Assembly: GCA_964035545.1 (NCBI GenBank) | Contig: OZ037768.1 | Location: 11,116,741-11,180,740 of the forward strand | DNA: 64,000 nt | Reading direction: 5' to 3' | Origin: Bugula neritina | Lineage: Eukaryota > Bryozoa > Gymnolaemata > Cheilostomatida > Bugulidae | Shown: positions 1 to 12,754 of the stretch, one piece after another | Layout: each line of letters starts with the position of its first letter | Position numbering within the stretch: position 1 is the first letter of the stretch | Position numbers and translations under genes: made by a program | Notes under the pieces: model-generated | Told to the model about the DNA's origin: nothing | The model's database searches: none | What the model saw: only the letters and a program-made list of their open reading frames with translations

Positions 1-96
1 GTCGCTGTTGCAAGTAGCTAATGAAATCTGCAATGTTGTCTATGTTGACATTTCACCAACTTTAATAAAACTTTTTGTGTTTGCTTAACTTTGAAG
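1..96 (+). other. End of an MCRS1 intron at the window edge
   Basis: No reading frame matching the upstream MCRS1 segment is seen here. The stretch ends in a T-rich tract and AG just before the codon for T-S-D-L-K, so it is read as the 3' end of an intron whose start is outside the window. Confidence 0.6.
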
Positions 97-3000
97 ACTT
101 CAGATTTGAAAAGTGTTCACATTGGAGTCAAGTTCTCATGTAGTTTCAAGCTGCGAGACCTGGAAGATAGATGGCATGCCTTGCTATATAATGAGAAAGT
201 ATCCAAGTATGTCATCAATTGTGTGTATATAAATGTTAATATCATTGTGACCTTGAGTTATTCTACACTACTACTTCTATTGTGCTAATACTATAGTTTC
301 ATTTTAAGAATTACTTTTGTTAAGTCTTAAATTCTAGTCTGAAGTTGCGTTTATACCTCTGCTGAAAAAAGTACCGAGTTTAAGTTAATAATGCTTGTCC
401 GGGAACCCCTTTATAGTCAAACTGAAACTCGTTGAAATCATATTGATGCGGTTGCTCACTTTCTGAAATTGAAATTTGACTCGCATAATAGCTATTTGAT
501 GCCGTTTGTAAACGTCGTGAATTAGTGAAGCGGACAGCATAAAAGCGATAATTGAGAAGGCGTAGGCTATATAATTATAAACGTATAAGTACGTTGTCTA
601 ATCGCCAAAGTAAAAACTAAATAACGATGTTTACAAGGAGTTATTACTCCTATTCTAAAATTGGCCGATTAAGTTATCACAGTACAAAAATTTTTACGAG
701 TGGCTTTTACAATGCAATGCAACTCGGTGAAATTTCAACCCGGCCAAATTGAAATTCTGACCGAAAATCGTGAAGGTATAAAGGCAACTTTAATGAATCG
801 AATTTTAAATGATTTATTTAGTTATCTTTTATTGCGGATTGCTTTGTTTTTACCAAAAATTTAAAACCAACTTTAAATTTTTTCAGGGGGTAAATTAAAT
901 AGGAATATTTGAATATTATGAACTAGTTAAAAATAAAATAGCAAATTACAAAAATTCTTAAATTGTGTTTAAGCTCATCTGATTGTCAGTATTTTACTTC
1001 CGGTGATTAATTAGTCAACTAGTTATCTATTTTCAAACATCTCTGAAAACTTCTTCCTCTTATTTCTTGCCTGTTAGAATAACATTTGTCTGGGTTTTCT
1101 GTTGAAGCAGCACCAGATACATTTTAATATTTTAATTGTTTGAATATGCCCATTAAATTATTCTGCTAACATAGAAAGCCCTCTAAATTTTCTCTGTTAC
1201 TTCCCCCCGTCTCTTACTGAGCACCACTGTAAGTAGACTTGATACTGCTACCTTTACATTATTTGTTTCCTAATGCTGTGGGGTGGACAACTTCACTGCG
1301 ATTCACTTTCAGTAGCTAAAAAACCAACGATAAATTTCACCCACTGTCCATCTTTCCTTATAAGTTATTAGAAATTTTATATATCTACCAAATTACTATT
1401 TAAAAACTTTTGGCATTCAAAAGCTAATATTAAGTTAGTAAATGTCTTTTGGGCAGATAATTTTAATAGGGGCATTCTTAAACTCATAATATATTTTTGA
1501 AAATTTTTCACAGCTATTAAAATGCATCATAATTTTAAAATGCTTCCAACATAGTTATTGATATATCTGTTGCTCACTTCGATTTGTTGGCTATGGAGTG
1601 TATGTTATGTCAATATTACTAGTATAAACATTGTAAGGTAACTTGTTAGGTTGGCAATGTCAGCAATTCACCAGCTGCCCTATGATGAAATTCTACGAGT
1701 CCAGTCGAAAGCTTTGTTTAGTAAACAGGAAGAAGAAATTCTCTCTACTGTAACCATTGTAAGTTAAACTTCCTCTCATATATTCAGTTATCCTTCCTCT
1801 CTATTAGATAATTTTGTAATAATTTTAACTGAAAAAGACAAGTGTGCACCTGGTGCTCAGTTTACTCAATTTTCATTCACCTGATGAATAAAAAAATTAT
1901 TTCATTTCATTATTTTGAATTGTATTATTTTCATTGCTTTTTGTTTTTTTTAAATGAATTTTTTACCTTGTCCAATACGGCTTAAATTGTTTCATTTAAT
2001 CTGATGTCCTGCCCAGCAGTCACCTAACTCATTATAAACCTGCCCAATTTTAATAAAAAGGGCTTTGACTTGAGCATTTTTGTGAAATTTATTAAAGGCT
2101 TTAGATTTGAAAGTAAGTTATGCATTATCATAATTAGTAGATATATTTAGTTAATAGACAGCATTATGCCATTCATTTTTAATTCTGGGTGGGCATATCT
2201 CAAGCATTGATATATGAATTTCATAAACATATACACAGAATTTAATCATTAAATACTAAATATCATATTTTAAAGCAATTTCTCAAATGTTGACAGGTAA
2301 AATGGTTATTAATTGTCTGTAAATTCACCACAGTACTCAATTACATATATTAATACATGGATTAATTACATTTATAATATATTATATAATTATGTAATAT
2401 TATGTATAAGCTAATTAGAAAATATTTCCTAAATGAAGCAACGTGAAGCCCTAATTTGAATATTGATATATATTTACATCCATAATTGAGAATAACTGGC
2501 AGATTGATCCGTGAATCAAGCGTTTATAACATCTTTGCTGTCAAATCTGTAGTGACTGATTATTACTGTAATGACTGGAACAATGCCTTACATTTATTCT
2601 CGTAAAGTTTCATTTCTGGATTACGTTGCGAAACAGTAGTGCCAACTCATTACAGGTTGTGAAATAGACGTTCAATAATTAGCCAGTTCATGTGTTGCTG
2701 ATGTTCTCTTGCTGAGTGAGACTACAGCAGTTGGCAGTTGTGTACTTATGCCTCCTTTAAACCAGCCTGTCACACTTTGAAAATCAAGAATAGCTAGGCT
2801 AATTGATCAATATTTTTATTTTAAAATTACATGTTTTGCTGGTGTTTCAAAGGTTGGGCATTAAAAATTAATTGAGTAAAATTTAGTTTCTCTAAAACGT
2901 ATTATTGTTACTGAAAATAGAGTAAACAGCCTTTAGAAATATTCCCACCTTTATAAAATGTTATTTTTCTCACTACCAGTTAAAATTTCATCAACTCCGT

Positions 3001-6000
3001 TAACAATTAGACCAGCTCATAGTAATTACTTATTGTATTTTACTAATGAGTTAATGAGCTTGATATATGAAATAGTGTGTTGCAACTCCTTTTAGTCTAT
3101 AATCATTTATTGTATTTAAATACAGTTTTATAAATGATTTATTACTAAAATCACCTAATAGTGAATATTTATAAGAGTTCAAAAATACAGGATAACATAG
3201 CAATCAGAGGACAGTGTGTCTGTGCAGGAAATGGTTTGTGTGGGTTGTGTATCACAAGGCATGCTGAACTGTACATTTCAGTAATTATATGCATAGCTGA
3301 TATATTGCAATAGATGACTCTCATTATAACAACTGGAGTGCATTTAAAATTAAAAAAGTTTTAGAAATGACCAATTACTTAGTGGCTAATTATTTTGGTT
3401 GCACAGCTAAACATTGCAATATTTAATAGGTTTTTAATTTTAGCACGGTCTTCCTAGATATTAAAACTTTCATTAGAAGGCACCATACTTACTATATACA
3501 ACTTGGTATTTTGTACATCGTAATAATAATATATTTGACAGTGCAAGAAAAGGAAAATATTTTAAAATATTATTTAGGTATCATTTAAACTTGCATAAGA
3601 AACTTTTGCTCTTCAATATCACAGAGTTTATCTTTCTGGTGCACATCTATTTATTCCAAGTAATTTCAGCAAACCTCAAGCTATCTCGTGATATAAATAG
3701 TACCAAGTGGCAGAAGATCGTTAAACAAAAGCACGTTTTGTTTGGAAATAATCTTGCATGAGATTGTAGAGAAGACAATTATCATATTATGTTACTGTTA
3801 ATACTTGAAATTACGAGTTCCAAATTTTGAAATTAATTTGAATATAAGTAAATATGATAATTGACATCTACAACAGAGCTGCCAGGTGTCTACATGTTAC
3901 ACTGCTTATGGTACACTAGAGGCAGCATGGGTAAGCTGCCAAGAACTCCTAAAGAATTTTTAAAGAAGCTCATAGCTAAATACCTTTTCCTACTAATATT
4001 AAAATGGCTAATCTGGAGTTGTCTGAATTGTGCAGTATTCAAAGTTTTCTTTTTGGCAAAGTAGACTTCATTAGTTCACTGCCTACCAAACTCTATCAAT
4101 GTATTCACACATGTTGATGAAAGTGCTTTTCATATGTATATTTTATATAACATAGTGTAAAATTTTTCAAGAATAATTATTGTGACCATGGAAAGAGTAT
4201 TGTGGCCATGTCATACAGCTGCTACTAGATTTTATCAGGTGTGCAACTTGGTGCAGAATTAAACATGGCGCTATTTTTAGATAAAACCTTTTGACATTGC
4301 AATGCTAGAGAGTCAGTTACATTTATTTAACACATCTTACATTAAGTTAATATTCAAGAAAATTGTTTAAACATTAAAAATGGTTATGATAGTTACTGAC
4401 ATGCAATAGCTAATGACATAGTATGCTTCTGATTAGGTGGTTCATGAAGTTTTCCTTCAGAGAAGTTTTCTATTCAATTGACTATCTGGAAATTTTGCAC
4501 ATTTTTTGGTGTATTTCAGATCTTTTTCTTTAAGTTTGACACTAAATAAAGTTGAAAGAAAGTTATGCTGACTTCAGATCTGCTGACTTTGGGAAATATT
4601 GAAGTCCTGATATAGAAGTGCTGTCACATTGACGCAACAGCAAACATAACAATTGCTAAAAATACATAATTATAGCTTTAAAGTTAAAAGGTATATCTTC
4701 GAAAAAGTTTTTAATTTATTAAAAACTAGATCTAGTTTCACCAGAGTTGTAGAGGTGGGTTGTGGGAGGATGCTAAGCAACCATGTTTCATTATTACTAT
4801 TACTTTTATATAAATGGGTAAGCCCATCTGTTATAGCTTACTAAAAGTCTGAAGAAAAGTTATCTTTGAATATATTACATGTTATTTTGAAATTATAGTA
4901 TCACAAAAAGAAAGGTATTGATCTATGATTTATGATTCGGACACAGCTCCTTTGTTTCAAAATTCTTCATGAAGACTAACTACAGAAACCTTGAAGTAAA
5001 TTCAACCATTTATGAAAAAAGTGTTATTGTAGAAATGGCTCCATGCATTTCTTCACTGCAGATCACTGACTGTTGTTTGGCTAATTAAATGCTGTATCAT
5101 TCTCCCCAATTAATTAGTATTTTTTAATTTGAATATTCAGACTTCAAGTGTCTCAAAATTTGGATGAAGCAAGGTTTTGCATATATTATTAGAATTGTGT
5201 AAGCTGCAGATTTGCATACTACATGGAATTAGCAGGCTACAAGATTTATTGCTTTTTTTTAAATAATAACTGATCTCTGGGTTGTTGATGTGCACATGAA
5301 TCATTAGGTCACGCTGTTGGTGTGCTGTAAGTGGTGGTTGAGACAAATATTATTACTAATTAGTTTAATTTTCATTAAGGGCTAACTTACAGTTTTGACT
5401 TCCCTGGCCCTTGTTCTAAATGATTAAAATTTCAAGAACTAGTCTGGTTTGATGAGTTTATTCACTGGATGCCGTTATTTTCAGTGATAGAAATTTTAAG
5501 CAATGAAGCTATTTGATGTTTACTTTGGTTTGAAAATATCTACAGTTTATGCCTTATATGCAATATTGCTGCGTTACGTTTTACGCTCTACTGTTTTTGT
5601 GTGTATCAGCACCTTTTATCCTAATGCCAATCTATTATATTTGTAACTAGCGAGAATTTCAACCCGCAACCCAAATCAAAATTTAATAAAACACAAAGAA
5701 CTTAGGCCATCTCAATTTTTCCACTACTGCTCCTAAATGACGGAACTACTGTTTTTGTGTGTATCAGCACCTTCTGTGTATACTTTCGCTGTGTTTATCA
5801 TAATGCCAATATATTATATTTATAACATTTTATATGTATGCCACTCATGTAATATGCCGTTGTGATTTAGGCTAGTCAGCCCACCCAAGCTACTTTCTCA
5901 AATCTACTGAAGACCAACATTGGAAAGTTTCACAAAGCCAGAACCTCCAAGTCATTGCATGAGCACTGGACACTAATGAAACAGTACCATCTGCTACCAG

Positions 6001-9000
6001 ATCAATCGGTGCGACTGGCTAAAACTCTCATTTATTATCAGCTGCTTTTTGTGGGGATTTTATGCATCAAACCTGCAGAGACACTACATAACATCCTGTG
6101 TGTTTATAGATATCTTTAATAGTTGCATCAATTGCATGTATATTGTCTCTGTATGTTTCTTTGCAAAGTTTAACCGCTTCTACTTTCTGCAGGTTCAGCC
6201 GCTGCCGAAAAATGACCATATCCTAAATTTCTCTGATGCGGAAGAGTTGCTGGATGATAAAAGACTGAGTGAACCGTCTAACCCATTCGTCCAGAGAGAG
6301 ATGGCTCTGAGTGACAGGAAGCAGAAGAAAGAAATGCGACAACTGGAGCAGGAGCTGCCCAAGTGGCAGGTTCTTGTAGAGAGTATCACAGGTGTGTATG
6401 CCAGTTCTTCAGCAGGTTGACCTTTTCAACTCTCTACTATCTTTCTACTTAGGCTGTTGTAAATAAAGAAAATATTCTAATCTCAGTAATATATTCAGCA
6501 TACAAGCTTCTAGGATGTTTGAAAAAGTTGCATCTGTATTGTGGCCAAAAATTATTTTATGCAATGTGACTTCTCTAATAGTATATTAGAGTATAATGAC
6601 TCATTTCACACCTGCATATGAACAGCTTGTTTAGATGTACAATACCTGGTTATTCTCTTTGGTTACAGGTTGTATTGCCTGTCAAGAGCTTGAATTAGAG
6701 CCCATAGGGGGCTTGATTTAGTGAGAGTGAGATGTGGTCTTAAAGACATTGCAATTGTTTCTCACTTTCTCCATTAAAACTACTACCATAAATACTGCAT
6801 GGACAATTCTATTTTATGATAGTCACATGACTTTATATCCTATGCAGGTTCAAGTCATCCCGATTTTGACAGTCAGACACTGGCGATTCTCCGGGGAAGA
6901 CTAGTTCGATATCTCATGAGAAGTAAAGAGGTGAGTCATCCAGTTCTCTGTATCTCCTCAGTTCTCTGTATCTCCTCAGTTCTCTGTATCTCCTCAGTTC
7001 TCTGTATCTCCTCAGTTCTCTGTATCTCCTCAGTTCTCTGTATCTCCTCAGTTCTCTGTATCTCCTCAGTTCTCTGTATCTGCTCAGTTCTCTGTATCTC
7101 CTCAGTTCTGTGTATCTCCTCAGTTCTCTGTATCTCCTCAGTTCTCTGTATCTCCTCAGTTCTCTGTATCTCTTCAGCTCTCTGTATCTCCTCAGTTCTC
7201 TGTATCTCCTCAGTTCTGTGTATCTCCTCAGTTCTCTGTATCTCCTCAGTTCTGTGTATCTCCTCAGTTCTCTGTATCTCCTCAGTTCTCTGTATCTCCT
7301 CAGTTCTCTGTATCTCCTCAGTTCTCTGTATCTCCTCAGTTCTCTGTATCTCCTCAGTTCTTTGTATCTCCTCAGTTCTCTGTATCTCCTCAGCTCTGTA
7401 TCTCTCCTCAGTTCTCTGTATCTCCTCAGTTCTTTGTATCTCCTCAGTTCTCTGTATCTCCTCAGCTCTGTATCTCTCCTCAGTTCTCTACCTTTACAGC
7501 TTCACATCCCAGAAATTCAGATCTCTGGTATCATTACATACTATGTGGTCATCTGCTAGTAGGAAATTTTATGCAAAGTGGAAAACGTGTCATTTACATT
7601 ATTTGTACGAATAGCTCATCACCTTTTGACACCAGCTACAGATCTATTTTTAGCACGCTGATATAGCTGCTGGGTGTATTTCCTTGACTGAGTACATAAC
7701 AATCACTTCTTAAAGCATGCAGCTAAACCTTGAGTCACTTGAGAGACACGGTGACACCAGCCATCACAGAGGAAACAGCCCAAACTTGACTCTTTAAAAT
7801 TCTTATTTCAAAATTGGCAGTCATGTTACATTTGGACATTATGCATGTAGATTGGCGTTGTGGGGTTTAGCCCTGTATTAGATAATTAGAAAAAGTAAAA
7901 CTAGTATAAAGAAATGTTTGATATGGGTAATAAGTTGTCACTCTCTTTCCTTTTGATCATTTGCATAAGTCTTTCATATACAGTAAAGTTATTTTATAAC
8001 TTTGCCAACATCCTCTCCATACTTGTATTTACAATTAAATGTGATGTTGATTTTAATTTCATTTAAACGATGGGCATATACAAATTTCAAAATTTTTATG
8101 GCTAAAGACTAACCAATGGTTTGGTGCCTTTTAATTATCTTTTTCAAGTGCACAATTTTGTGAAAGTTGCCATATAATTCACCAATTATCTATTAGTTGG
8201 ACATCTCTGCACAGCATAAAGCTCTTGTATTTCCTTCACCTTTCACTGAATAAGAAAATATTTTGCAATTGAAAGTAAATTATTTTGACAAAAATGGCAG
8301 ATCACCATAGAAAGTTTGGAGTTCATGATTTCACTTTTAGGGAATGTTATTTTTGTTATATTATGGCTGATGGTCATATTATCAGTAAATTGTTAATTTA
8401 TTTGTAGTTGATTCCTAACTTATAGTGCCATGACTGAAACAACAGTCTTGTTTGTAAATATAAAAGCAGTTATGTAAATTTATTCATAACTTATTGATAG
8501 ATGGTCTGCATCCGTAAGTCTTAATAATAGATTAGTTAGGGTTGCAAGCATTACATGCATCCTATATTTTCGTAAACATATTTTTAAAGTGTTTAAAAAT
8601 GTTATTGGAAAGAATTTTTTAGAAATGTTACAGCTGCTATTTGCTATCCTCTTTCTTAATTTTATCCATAATTATTTTAATATCAATCATTTAACTTGTC
8701 ACTTGACTTCACATGTCAAACAGCAATTAACGTGTCTCGAGTCATAATGGGCAGTTCAGTTGTCAGGGATTTCCTTTTTGAATATATGCATTAGAATTGG
8801 CATTTTATGGAAAAAAGTTTCATGTGTGATGTTGCAATAATAGTATACGCTCGTAGCTATGTGGTTTTATTAAAATATTACGTTACATGCTGTATTATGA
8901 ACATAATACTTTGTTAATAGAATTTTAAGTAGTTTAAAAAATTAAATTTGTTGTTTTGGCACTCTGTTGAAATATTTATGTTCTCTCAACTTTTTTTGTG

Positions 9001-10121
9001 CATTTACATGTATATTATGAACAACAATATGTATACTTGTCATGTATAAAGTGCTGATTACATACGTGTAGACCTGGCATGCATGTAAGTTGGTGGTATT
9101 TTTTATGACAGATAAGTATAGGGAGGTCAGCTAAGGACCATCAAGTAGACGTGGATCTGGCGCTGGAAGGTCCAGCATTCAAGATCTCGAGGCGTCAGGG
9201 GTCCATAAAGCTTCGGAACAATGGAGAGTTTCTTCTGACCAACAATGGCAAACGCCCGATATATGTGGACAGCAGGCCGGTGCTACAGAATGGAAAACAT
9301 AAGTTACATAACAACTCAGTGATTGAGGTGGGTACATAGCCCGCCCCTACCTTTGTATTTGCTGTTTGTTCATATCTCTTTTCATCAAAGCATTTGTTCT
9401 AACCTTACATTAATTTGTTTTAATACATTTAAAAGTAATGAACAATAGATAAAGTATTAGTCTAACTCGAGTTATTATTTCCCAGAGAACTTTGAAGCCT
9501 GAAAGCAAATACATTTTTTGCCGGTACCATTTTCTATTACAGCAGATGTTGGCACATTTTGTTAGTTAATTTACAGTCGGAGATGTTATAGATTTTTAGT
9601 GTATGTAAAAACTTGTAGTGACTTATAACTACAACTTCAATTCCATATTTTAGTTCATATTCAGAGATTAAATGTTGATTTGATGCAAAAAGAAAAAGAA
9701 GTTTGTTGATTTTTCAGTGTGTTTGTTGTCAAAGATATTTGTTTTTATGAAAGCATGAAATCTCCCATATGCGAATCTTTCAACTGTGCAAACTTATGTT
9801 CTATAATATTCATTTTTGAGAGTAATTTTATTTGCTATTAGAATTGTGTGTTCACTTGATAATTTATAGCGAGGAATATATAAGGTTTTAGAAATTGTAA
9901 TGTTTTACTTTCATAAAATATCAAAATAGTTATCAACATTCTCTCCAATGCAGAAAAGTTAAATCAGGAGAGTTTAGGGAATTCTTGTATAGTTTCCATG
10001 TTACATAATCATTCCCTATTTTCAGATAACATGTCTGAGATTCATCTTCCTGATAAACCAAGACTTAATACGCAGCATCAAGTCAGAAGTTCAGAAGTCC
10101 TCATCCACTGTTCCTCCCTAG
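97..10121 (+). CDS. MCRS1: Microspherule protein 1 (MCRS1) orthologue, 3' seven coding exons, 5'-partial
   Basis: Coding exons read as 97-206, 1650-1758, 5871-6008, 6193-6391, 6848-6930, 9112-9327 and 10026-10121 (TAG stop 10119-10121). They join in frame through consistent GT-AG junctions into 316 residues that align end to end with the C-terminal two thirds of human MCRS1. Landmarks are HIGVKFSC, a QSKALFSK block, HWTLMKQYHLL, LNFSDAEELLDD, the basic/coiled segment RQLEQELPKWQVLVESITG, and LRGRLVRYLMRS. The last two exons form the FHA domain (GKRPIYVDSRPVL, NNSVIE, FLINQDLI). In animals MCRS1 is a nuclear/centrosomal protein of the NSL acetyltransferase and INO80 complexes, and FHA folds bind phosphothreonine. 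The N-terminal basic region and start codon lie left of the window. Identity is secure; exon ends are inferred from frame and splice signals. Confidence 0.95.
342..790. mobile_element. Candidate nonautonomous TIR element (449 bp) in an MCRS1 intron
   Basis: The two ends are inverted repeats. AAGTTGCGTTTATACCT at 342-358 matches the reverse complement of AGGTATAAAGGCAACTT at 774-790 in 16 of 17 positions. The interior has more CpG than the surrounding AT-rich intron and no coding potential. This is the organisation of a MITE. No unambiguous target-site duplication was found, so the superfamily is open. It lies in the intron between coding exons 97-206 and 1650-1758. Confidence 0.55.
1759..5870 (+). 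other. Long MCRS1 intron, mostly featureless
   Basis: A 4.1-kb AT-rich intron between the exons ending at 1758 and starting at 5871. Short open frames here have no recognisable protein character and are considered chance. The only structure noticed is a repeated segment near the 3' end (5590-5826), listed separately. Confidence 0.7.
5590..5826. repeat. Imperfect direct repeat with an intervening dispersed-repeat fragment
   Basis: A segment beginning CTACTGTTTTTGTGTGTATC occurs at 5590 and again at about 5748. Both copies continue through AATGCCAAT and a TATTATATTT block, and the second carries about 20 extra bases. Between the copies (about 5660-5740) lies an AT-rich segment that resembles 33594-33670 in a USP32 intron. 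This suggests a dispersed repeat family, not a purely local duplication. Confidence 0.5.
6941..7488. repeat. 18-bp minisatellite, about 30 units, in an MCRS1 intron
   Basis: The unit is TTCTCTGTATCTCCTCAG with a few single-base variants (TCTGTG, TTTGTA, TGCTCAG, and two reshuffled CTCTGTATCTCT units). The array starts about ten bases after the 5' splice site of the exon ending at 6930. Each unit is pyrimidine-rich and ends in CAG, so it resembles a 3' splice site. Because the unit is a multiple of three, the frame entering from the exon stays open to the stop at 7612-7614. Confidence 0.95.
7489..9111 (+). other. Remainder of MCRS1 intron after the minisatellite
   Basis: About 1.6 kb of AT-rich intron leading to the acceptor at 9110-9111. 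No exon-like frame with splice sites, repeat family or RNA gene was recognised. Confidence 0.6.
9112..10121 (+). CDS. MCRS1: MCRS1 FHA-domain exons (last two)
   Basis: Exon 9112-9327 (72 codons) follows a TTATGACAG acceptor, and exon 10026-10121 follows TTTTCAG and ends at TAG. Together they encode the forkhead-associated fold: VDLALEGPAFKISRRQG, then LRNNGEFLLTNNGKRPIYVD, then the strand HNNSVIEITCLRFIFLINQD. The S-R-R-Q-G turn and the N-N-S loop sit where FHA domains carry their phosphopeptide contacts (family knowledge). The C-terminus ends in a short serine/valine/proline tail, as in the human protein. The exons are separated by a 698-bp AT-rich intron in which I recognise nothing. Confidence 0.93.
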
Positions 10122-10304
10122 CAAATACTACATGACTCTATCATCCTTTCCATTATTGACATCTAAAATAGTATTAATGTGATAATATTATGCCATCAAA
10201 ACATACTGTTGTGTATAACTTGGCTTTGTGAATACTTGTAAATACTACTCTCTGTTACAGTGTATATATCTATTTTATATTTGCCTTATTTGTACACTTA
10301 TATA

Positions 10305-10310
10305 AATAAA
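10305..10310 (+). terminator. Polyadenylation signal of MCRS1
   Basis: A canonical AATAAA lies 184 bases after the MCRS1 stop codon in AT-rich DNA. It is the first good signal downstream and no competing gene lies before it. The cleavage site is not determined. Confidence 0.6.
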
Positions 10311-10928
10311 ACCATACAGCATATACTACTGGCTTATACATTTCTATTCATTATTGCCTACTAATTTATTAATATCCTGTCAACAAAAGTTCAAGTTCAG
10401 TTTTAATGGGTTAAAGAATTTGAATTTATTAAGATTTAATTCTAAATAGTTATCAATATGTTACAATATACAGCGACCAATGACATTTACTGTACATAGT
10501 AGGCATTTGTGACTTTACAAAAACAGCTACAATATTAATGGGACAATGACATATTAAATATTCGTATTGTTCATAATAATAAATAAATTGCATTGTGTTG
10601 GAATGTCTACACTGTACGGAATATTAGAGAAGCTTAAGGCATGGTAACTTGAGGGTTGGACTATTTTTCTGATAAGTTGGAAAGTAATGAAGGCGTGTTG
10701 AAAGAAATAACCCTGGAGACTCCTTTATCCTCTTTTAAAGCCAAGTTAGTTGGCCTGCGTCTGTCTTGGCAACATTCAGGTTCAAGATAATTTTAATAGA
10801 ATTTTGTTGAACTACGGATGAATATGATTTCTGAAACATTGTACTTCCTAGTGTTTATAACAATAAAGCTAGACTATTGTTATGATTTTATTTGTGTTAT
10901 CTTGTAACAATTGCACAATTATGTAAGC

Positions 10929-11162
10929 TTATTAATAAATGCAGATAGGGAGCAGGCGCGGTCTAGGGGTTAGAGCATTTGCCTAGTAAACACGAAATCA
11001 GGGGTTCGAGTTGATGTTAGGATGAGCGTCCAGTCATAATTGCTCCTGTGCCCCATCTGAATAAGTCCTTAGCCCGATTCAACAACAACCCTTTTCATCA
11101 GGGGTTTCTCACAGGGATGGCAACTATAAACTTGTGTGAGTTTTTATTAATATATGCAGATA
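10929..11162 (+). mobile_element. tRNA-derived SINE, copy 1, with 19-bp target-site duplication
   Basis: The body is about 10948-11143. It starts with a tRNA-like head containing an A-box-like TCTAGGGGTTAGAGC and a B-box-like GGGGTTCGAG. A body shared with copies at about 47238 and 49469 follows: CCAGTCATAATTGCTCCTG, AATAAGTCCTTAG, TTTCTCACAGGGAT, AACTTGTGTGAG. It ends in a short T run. Flanking 19-mers TTATTAATAAATGCAGATA (10929-10947) and TTATTAATATATGCAGATA (11144-11162) differ at one base and are a clear insertion footprint. It lies in the intergenic region after MCRS1. Confidence 0.88.
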
Positions 11163-12750
11163 AATATTGGAGACATTTAGAATGATTAGTACAGTACAGT
11201 AACGTAACAACAGTTATAATTGAATTTCCTACTGTCTGTAAGGATTATCAACATAATTTTTAGTAAACCTAAATCTTTCAAGTGAATTAATCTATTTTTA
11301 CTGACTGAAATCCTATTTTCACACCTTGTTGAATAGCGAGTACAGGATTATCTCAGTTCTAATATATAATTTTAACAGAACAAATTGAGTTAAATTCTCA
11401 GTGCAACTCTCTAAGTAAAGGCTTAAGCTAATTAGCTGCACCTTATAAACTAAAGATTTCCTCGCCACAATTGCCAATTAGTTGTATCATAAGCTGCACA
11501 TCAGAAATTTGTGAAAATTAGTATCTTGATTTCACAATATTTTGATCCCCATAAATTGTTCTAAACTTATTTCTGCACAGTGCAGAAAGAGCCTTTTCAT
11601 AATTGAGATTCAAATTTCAAGTATAATATATACAATGAGTGTATATTTCATTGTATATAACTTATTAAATATGGTATTAGATAACACACTGTGGCATAGG
11701 CCAAAAATAATGTATTTCCACTTTTATACAGAATAGTTCATAATGTATTGTGTGTATATATGAATGCAATACAGTAAATTATTAATTTTGGTTTTGGTAG
11801 GTTTTTCTAAAGCTGCGCCCCAACCTCTAGCACACTATTCTCCATTTTGGCCACTTCGCTATTGATATTCCATTTCTATGACCAGTTCCCACCTCTGTAA
11901 CAGGTACCCACTTCTGTTATTCATGCTTGCACTGAGTCAGCTAAGTGTTATGGAAAATGCTTTTTTCTATAATTGAAAACTAGAAAACACAAAGATAATA
12001 ATTAAAAACTTTACTTTCTCTTATGCAGTAACCTATGGTACTCAAGTTGTAAAAGTTTGGAAAATTTATGTCTCCCCTTGATCTTTCCCTCTTGACTTGA
12101 TCTCCAAACTTTTCTCTCTAAAAAGGTGCCTCTAGTCCAAAGAAACTAACTTATTTTTTATAAACACAGGCAACAATGTTGTAAGCCACAAATCTATATT
12201 ATTTGAAATAAATTTCCCTCCTTCAATAGTATTCGCTGTTTATAGATACTGGCTATATTATCGAGGCTCTCGGCTTGGTTATTTAAGCTCCAAGTTATGA
12301 AAGCTATAGTAGTGGATTGCTGCCTGCATTGTTCTAGTCACTAATGGGTAGACATTTGACAAAGCTGACCCAGACTGAAAAAGAGTCATGAGACTGCAGC
12401 TGTTCTAATTTGTTACAAAATAGACAAGCTTTTAATTGTTGCACTTGTAAATAGAATGTAATGGGAAATTCTGTCTAATTACAGTGATTTCAAAGTGATT
12501 AGAATAATTGTAAAATTTAATGAGTAATTGTTTTAAATTAATACCTGCCAACACCCGATATTCATTAGTGAGCATCTGCACTTAAACTATTTGGAGAACT
12601 ACCAAATAAAGGCCTTTCCCAGCTCTCCCATTCAATCAATCAAATAGCTTGATACTTGCTGTTGACTAATCTGAATGCTCATTGGTTGAAACTATTCCTT
12701 ACACATGTAGAAGTTCATCCCCAACTAATGGACAGACACCTGCTACTTGG
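11163..12750. other. Intergenic region between SINE copy 1 and the first GPCR gene
   Basis: AT-rich DNA without convincing coding, RNA or repeat features. The right part passes into the candidate promoter of the receptor gene at 13666. Confidence 0.6.
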
Positions 12751-12754
12751 TACC

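Noticed and set aside
6941-7488. CRISPR-like regular repeats (also 34820-35480 and 30590-30865)
   Set aside because: No unique spacers between units, and the locus is an intron-containing animal gene.
6916-7614. Open frame of 232 residues with VLCISS repeats
   Set aside because: Begins inside a real MCRS1 exon and runs through the donor into an 18-bp minisatellite; the intron is the better reading. Retention is raised as a finding only.
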